Below are positions 33,125-38,925 of a DNA stretch of 38,925 bases, one piece after another. The stretch lies in assembly GCF_025934275.1 (NCBI RefSeq), contig NZ_JAICYI010000032.1, positions 1-38,925 of the forward strand, given 5' to 3'. Numbering within the stretch: position 1 is the first letter of the stretch; each line of letters begins with the position of its first letter. The DNA is from Phenylobacterium sp. GTDB lineage: Bacteria > Pseudomonadota > Alphaproteobacteria > Caulobacterales > Caulobacteraceae. Under the pieces are notes generated by a model that had not been told where the DNA came from, searched no databases, and was given only the letters and a program-made list of their open reading frames with translations. The position numbers were made by a program, and so were the translations under genes.

Positions 33125-33874
33125 ATGAGCGACTTCAACCGCGGCTACGCGCGCTCGGTCCCCGCGGACCGCGCCGACATGTCGGTGGACGCGGGACTTC
33201 GCAGCTTCATGCTCGGCGTCTACAACAAGATGGCGCTGGGCCTGCTTCTTTCCGCAGGGCTCGCCTGGCTGACGGCCGATTACGCGCCGGTGCAGCAGCT
33301 GCTCTACGTCGTCAGCCCTGAGGGCCGGCTCGTCGGATTCACCGGCCTGGGCACGCTGATCCGCTTCCTACCGCTGGCGATCCTGCTGGGCGCCATGTTC
33401 ATGCGCAACACCAGCCCCAAGGCTTCCGGCATCGTCTACTGGTCGGTGGTCGCCTCGATCGGCGCGGGGCTCGGCGTATGGCTCCTGGCCTACACGGGCA
33501 CCTCGGTCGCCTCGACGTTCCTGATCACCGCCAGCGCCTTCGGCGTGCTGAGCCTGTTCGGCTACACCACCAAGCGCGACCTGACCGGCTTCGGCAGCTT
33601 CCTGATCATGGGCGTGTGGGGACTGATCATCGCCTCGCTGGTCTCCATGTTCTGGCATCCGGCGGGGCTGTTCTTCATCATCAGCGTGCTCGGCGTGCTG
33701 ATCTTCGCGGGCCTCGTGGCCTACGACACCCAGCGCCTGAAGATGACCTACTACCAGTTGGGCGGCGACGCCTCGTCGCTGGCGGTGGCCACCAACTACG
33801 GCGCGCTCAGCCTCTACATCAACTTCATCAACCTCTTCCAATTCCTGCTCAGCCTGATGGGCAACCGCCGCTAG
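33125..33874 (+). CDS. Bax inhibitor-1/YccA family membrane protein
   Basis: This 249-residue protein has seven hydrophobic helices and the Bax-inhibitor-1 pattern: a polar N-terminus, FMLGVYNKMALGLLLSAGLA, FMRNTSPKASGIVYWSVVAS, GYTTKRDLTGFGSFLIMGVW, VAYDTQRLK and a final helix with ALSLYINFINLFQFLL. Bacterial homologues (e.g. BsYetJ) act as pH-sensitive calcium leak channels, and YccA interacts with FtsH. The role here is inferred from family only. ATG 33125 was preferred over a TTG three codons earlier. It is followed by a strong intrinsic terminator. Confidence 0.93.
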   Translation: MSDFNRGYARSVPADRADMSVDAGLRSFMLGVYNKMALGLLLSAGLAWLTADYAPVQQLLYVVSPEGRLVGFTGLGTLIRFLPLAILLGAMFMRNTSPKASGIVYWSVVASIGAGLGVWLLAYTGTSVASTFLITASAFGVLSLFGYTTKRDLTGFGSFLIMGVWGLIIASLVSMFWHPAGLFFIISVLGVLIFAGLVAYDTQRLKMTYYQLGGDASSLAVATNYGALSLYINFINLFQFLLSLMGNRR

Positions 33875-33902
33875 GCCGGAACCCGGAGCAAGAAGACGAC
33901 CA

Positions 33903-33931
33903 GCCCCGGCGGATGCTCCGCCGGGGCTTTT
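33903..33931 (+). terminator. Rho-independent terminator after the BI-1 family gene
   Basis: A perfect 11-base stem (GCCCCGGCGGA at 33903-33913, TCCGCCGGGGC at 33917-33927) closes a three-base loop and is followed by TTTT (33928-33931). It lies 28 bases after the BI-1 stop and just before the convergent dioxygenase gene ends. Confidence 0.9.
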
Positions 33932-33935
33932 CGCA

Positions 33936-34826
33936 TCAGCGGGCCGGCGGCTCCTCCCCCACGATCGAAACGCGCTCGCCGTAGCGGGAATAGGGATAGT
34001 AGTCCCATACCGAGTGGTGCTGGGTGCAGCGGTTGTCCCAGAGCGTCAGCGTGTTCGGCTCCCAGCGCACCCGGCAGTGCAGCTTCGGCTCGCGTTTCAG
34101 GAGGTCGAAGCACATGTCGAGGACCGCCCGGCTCTCCCACCGCTGCAGGCCGGCGATGTGGGTGGTGAAGCCGGAGTTCACGTAGAGCACCTCGCGGCCG
34201 GTCACGGGATGGCGGGTGATCACCGGATGCTCATGTCGCGGATAGCCGCCCTCGGGGGCCTTGGAGCCATAGTTGCCGATGTAGGGCATGGCCCCGTCGT
34301 GGACCGCATCGAGGCCCTCCAGGAACGCCTTCATCGGCGGGGAGAGCATCTCGCAGGCCATGTACATGTTGGCGAATAGGGTGTCGCCGCCGCCGCTTTC
34401 GGGAGTCTCGGTGATGTAGAGCGCCGAGCCGAGCGGCGGGATCGCATCGCAGCTGACGTCGGTGTGCCAGGCCTCGCCCGCCGTGTACGGCGACTGCGCG
34501 GTGGTCTTCACCACCAGGATCTCGGGGTCCTGGTCGGGCCGGCCGTGATGCATCGGGTGCACGTGCAGGCGCCCGAAATGCCGGCCGAACGCCTTGTGCT
34601 GCTCGCGCGTGAGGCTCTGGTCGCGAAACACCAGCACCAGCCAGTCGGCCCAGGCGGCCTTGACGTCCGCGATCTGCTCGGGCGTGAGACGGGCCAGATC
34701 CAGCCCGCGGATCTCGGCGCCGATGTGCGGGGCGATCGGCGTGACGCTGAAGCTTCGGTACTCGGTCCGGCGCGCCTCGCGCAGCGGGACGTGCTTGGAA
34801 AGTTTGGGAAGGCTCGCCACCGACAT
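33936..34826 (-). CDS. TauD/TfdA family Fe(II)/2-oxoglutarate-dependent dioxygenase
   Basis: This 296-residue enzyme uses Fe(II), O2 and 2-oxoglutarate to hydroxylate a substrate. The iron ligands are His121 and Asp123 (AWHTDVSC) and His270 (LWDNRCTQH); Arg285 (GERVSIVG) should bind 2-oxoglutarate. The segment TPIAPHIGAEIRGLDLARLT (29-48) is the usual N-terminal strand pair. TauD acts on taurine, TfdA on 2,4-D, and other members on alkyl sulfates or other acids; no transport or sulfonate genes are nearby, so the substrate is open. The ATG at 34826 has AGGAG seven bases upstream. Confidence 0.9.
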   Translation of the reverse strand: MSVASLPKLSKHVPLREARRTEYRSFSVTPIAPHIGAEIRGLDLARLTPEQIADVKAAWADWLVLVFRDQSLTREQHKAFGRHFGRLHVHPMHHGRPDQDPEILVVKTTAQSPYTAGEAWHTDVSCDAIPPLGSALYITETPESGGGDTLFANMYMACEMLSPPMKAFLEGLDAVHDGAMPYIGNYGSKAPEGGYPRHEHPVITRHPVTGREVLYVNSGFTTHIAGLQRWESRAVLDMCFDLLKREPKLHCRVRWEPNTLTLWDNRCTQHHSVWDYYPYSRYGERVSIVGEEPPAR

Positions 34827-34893
34827 GGCCGGACTCCTGACGACGTGAGGGCCAAAGTTTCGGACTCCGAGGCTCCGGAGTCCAGGCGGACGT

Positions 34894-35229
34894 CTAGTCC
34901 ACCACGCTGAAACGCCCGCGCTCGAAGAAGCGCAGCACCTGCTCAAGGTCGTGGCCGCGCCTGAGGATGTGGCCGCCCTGGCCCACCACCGCCCAGGCGC
35001 CCTGCCGCCGCGCCAAGGCCGGATGCTTCTCGATCCGGTAGAGCGGCGCCTCGGAGGCGCGCTTGAACACCGAGAACACCGCCGCGTCGGACAGGCCGTC
35101 GATCGCATAGTCGCGCCACTCGCCGGCGGCGACCATTCGGCCATAAAGGGAAAGGAGCCGGTCGAGCTCGCGTCGCTCGAAGAAGACGCGCGCCGACCGG
35201 GGCTGCGCGTAGGGCGGATCGAAAGCCAT
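34894..35229 (-). CDS. DUF2794 family protein
   Basis: This 111-residue protein matches DUF2794: VFFERRELDRLLSLYGRMVA (15-34), AGEWRDYAIDGLSDAAVFSVF, APLYRIEKHPALARRQGAWAV, and RRGHDLEQVLRFFE. The family is largely alphaproteobacterial and of unknown function. No signal peptide. AAGG lies just before the ATG. It reads toward the dioxygenase gene, 67 bases away, and has a 340-base non-coding region upstream. Confidence 0.88.
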   Translation of the reverse strand: MAFDPPYAQPRSARVFFERRELDRLLSLYGRMVAAGEWRDYAIDGLSDAAVFSVFKRASEAPLYRIEKHPALARRQGAWAVVGQGGHILRRGHDLEQVLRFFERGRFSVVD

Positions 35230-35327
35230 TGACCTTGAGCCTAGACTGGATTCCGCAACGTGCGCCAGAGCGCGGGGTTGCGGCCGATCGCTTTGACACG
35301 GCCCCGCAACACCGGCCGTCCCGCGCC

Positions 35328-35347
35328 CCGAAATGACCTTATTTCGG
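35328..35347. repeat. Inverted repeat upstream of the DUF2794 gene
   Basis: CCGAAAT (35328-35334) and ATTTCGG (35341-35347) are perfect complements separated by six bases. The site is about 100 bases before the DUF2794 start and is an AT-richer patch in very GC-rich DNA. Candidate operator. Confidence 0.4.
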
Positions 35348-35488
35348 TCCCGCGCGCGCCAGATGCGACCCCGATCTTGCGAGGGTCGGTTGGTCGGCGG
35401 TGCGGATCCCGGATCCTGAACAGCCCCCCCAGCCCCCCTGGATCGGCGTCCCGATCGACCGACAGCTACTTTCTCCTCCCCCAATGTG

Positions 35489-35523
35489 AGCCCGCGCGGC
35501 GTCCCTCTCCGGCCGCGCGGGCT
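35489..35523 (+). terminator. Strong hairpin with T-rich tail, possible plus-strand terminator
   Basis: An 11-base stem (AGCCCGCGCGG with CCGCGCGGGCT) closes a 13-base loop and is followed by TTGCATTTT on the plus strand. No plus-strand gene ends just upstream, so it would terminate an unannotated RNA. On the minus strand no T-run follows, although it lies 47 bases past the DUF1223 stop and could still shape that 3' end. Confidence 0.45.
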
Positions 35524-35569
35524 TTGCATTTTGGGAGTCTCCCGGAGGCGCAAGCAGCCTGGCCCGGCC

Positions 35570-36268
35570 TCAGTCCTTCTGCTGGAGGAGGCCGAGGATC
35601 CGGCCGCCGTGGGCCTGCTGCACGACGACCACCGTCTTCAACCCATCTTCGCTCGCCGCCGGCAGCTTGTAGGCTCGCGGCCGGCCCTTCCAGGCGCCCA
35701 GCCTGGCCATCTCGCGCACGACGTTCTTCTGCACCAGCGTCTGGCCGCGGTTGTCGCCGCTCTTCACCGCCACGTCCTGCTCGCGCGGATCGTAGCGGAT
35801 CAGCCAGACGTCGGCGCCGCCCTGAGGCGCGCGGCCGGAACCCACGTCCACCCGCTTGCCGCCGGCGATGAACTTCATGTCGGGCGGATCGAGCGGGGTC
35901 TTGGCTGCTTCCTTGACGAGCTTGTCGATGTGCTCGGTCCTGAGCCCGGTGGCCTGCAGGCGGCCGTCGATCACCACCTGCGGGGTGTAGGGCTCGCGCA
36001 GCGAGAGCTTCGCCACATAAGCCTTCTGCCGGTCGGCGAACTCCGGCTTGGCGAAGGTGTCGGTCCAGCCGAGGTAGTCCCAGTAGTCCACCGGGAAGGT
36101 GAGCACGAGCACGCCCGGCCGCTCGGCGAGCTTGGCCACATAGGCGTCCGCCGGGCCGCAGGAGCCGCAGCCCTGGGCTGTGTAGAGCTCGACCACCACC
36201 GGCGTCTTGGCCGCCGCGGCGCACGGCAGGGCGGCGAGGATCAGGCTGAAGAGCGCCGCGGTCCGCAT
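35570..36268 (-). CDS. Exported DUF1223 thioredoxin-fold protein
   Basis: This 232-residue protein has a signal peptide (MRTAALFSLILAALPCAAAA) and matches DUF1223: VVVELYTAQGCGSCGPADAY with the CxxC pair Cys34/Cys37, then VLTFPVDYWDYLGWTDTF and YTPQVVIDGR. The fold is thioredoxin-like and the CxxC suggests periplasmic thiol-disulfide exchange, but no partner is known. ATG 36268 places the signal peptide at the very start; an ATG 15 codons upstream is possible. It is downstream of aconitase on the same strand with a 114-base gap. Confidence 0.9.
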   Translation of the reverse strand: MRTAALFSLILAALPCAAAAKTPVVVELYTAQGCGSCGPADAYVAKLAERPGVLVLTFPVDYWDYLGWTDTFAKPEFADRQKAYVAKLSLREPYTPQVVIDGRLQATGLRTEHIDKLVKEAAKTPLDPPDMKFIAGGKRVDVGSGRAPQGGADVWLIRYDPREQDVAVKSGDNRGQTLVQKNVVREMARLGAWKGRPRAYKLPAASEDGLKTVVVVQQAHGGRILGLLQQKD

Positions 36269-36382
36269 CGGGGCGCAATTAAGCGGAGATATGGACGCGG
36301 GGCGTTTCAACATGGTGTGAGTAGGTTGAGGCGGCGGCCCAGGCAAGGCGCCCGGGCCGGCCGACCCGGCGCGCGGTTCGCC

Positions 36383-38925
<2,543 letters not shown>

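Larger units (their letters stand above)
35230..35569. other. 340-base intergenic region with several hairpins
   Basis: No gene is supported here. Visible structures are a 7-6-7 inverted repeat (35328-35347), a small GATCGG/CCGATC hairpin (about 35441-35456), and a strong GC stem (35489-35523) followed by a T-rich stretch on the plus strand. A TTGACA hexamer occurs at 35293-35298 on the plus strand, but without a matching -10. The region should contain the DUF2794 promoter; a plus-strand small RNA ending at the GC stem is possible but unproven. Confidence 0.5.

Overview
The window is about 70% G+C and densely coded, with strong codon bias. It reads as a chromosome segment of an alphaproteobacterium, most likely in the Caulobacterales (Phenylobacterium/Caulobacter-like). 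The order-level placement is an inference from gene families and linkage, not from a marker-gene comparison: a sucC-sucD-sucA-sucB-lpd cluster, DUF2794, DUF484 next to xerC, a short TalC-type transaldolase beside priA, and GANTC sites. I see no rRNA or tRNA gene, CRISPR array, prophage or insertion sequence.

Layout. (1) 1-2.5 kb: a minus-strand run of a cytochrome b561, a Tat-exported molybdopterin oxidoreductase lipoprotein, and a divergent Nramp-like transporter cut by the left edge. (2) 2.6-6.3 kb: a small hydrophilic protein, an alpha/beta hydrolase, a DUF488 protein, a two-module pentapeptide-repeat protein and an exported CHAP amidase-type protein. (3) 6.3-6.75 kb: an unusually AT-rich non-coding stretch. 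(4) 6.75-12 kb: TerC, PriA (with an eroded second zinc site), transaldolase, DUF484 and XerC. (5) 12-21.7 kb: the TCA block on the minus strand, read sucC, a small inserted ORF, sucD, sucA, sucB, a small lipoprotein, lpd, a GNAT enzyme and a small exported protein. A good sigma-70-type promoter and a 5' hairpin precede sucC. (6) 21.7-25 kb: one 1117-residue protein joining a GH18-like domain, a NodB deacetylase and a family-2 glycosyltransferase. (7) 25.1-29.2 kb: a DUF2306 membrane protein divergent from a membrane LytTR regulator with a 9-5-9 palindrome between them, a decayed VOC/glyoxalase tail, and two tandem membrane-anchored LprI-like paralogues. (8) 29.1-38.9 kb: malate dehydrogenase, HIT protein, CitE-like lyase, DUF2237, ThpR, a Bax-inhibitor-1-like protein with a clear terminator, a TauD-like dioxygenase, DUF2794, a DUF1223 thioredoxin-fold protein, and aconitase cut by the right edge.

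How it fits together. Aconitase, 2-oxoglutarate dehydrogenase (E1, E2, E3), succinyl-CoA synthetase and malate dehydrogenase supply most of the oxidative TCA cycle. The rest is envelope biology (CHAP, GH18-NodB-GT2, lipoproteins, LprI-like proteins), DNA maintenance (PriA, XerC) and small conserved proteins of unknown role. I found no clear new defence system or mobile system. The best leads are the PriA zinc-site loss, the three-domain polysaccharide enzyme, the tandem LprI-like pair, the ORF lodged between sucC and sucD, the divergent Nramp motifs, and the palindrome next to the LytTR regulator.
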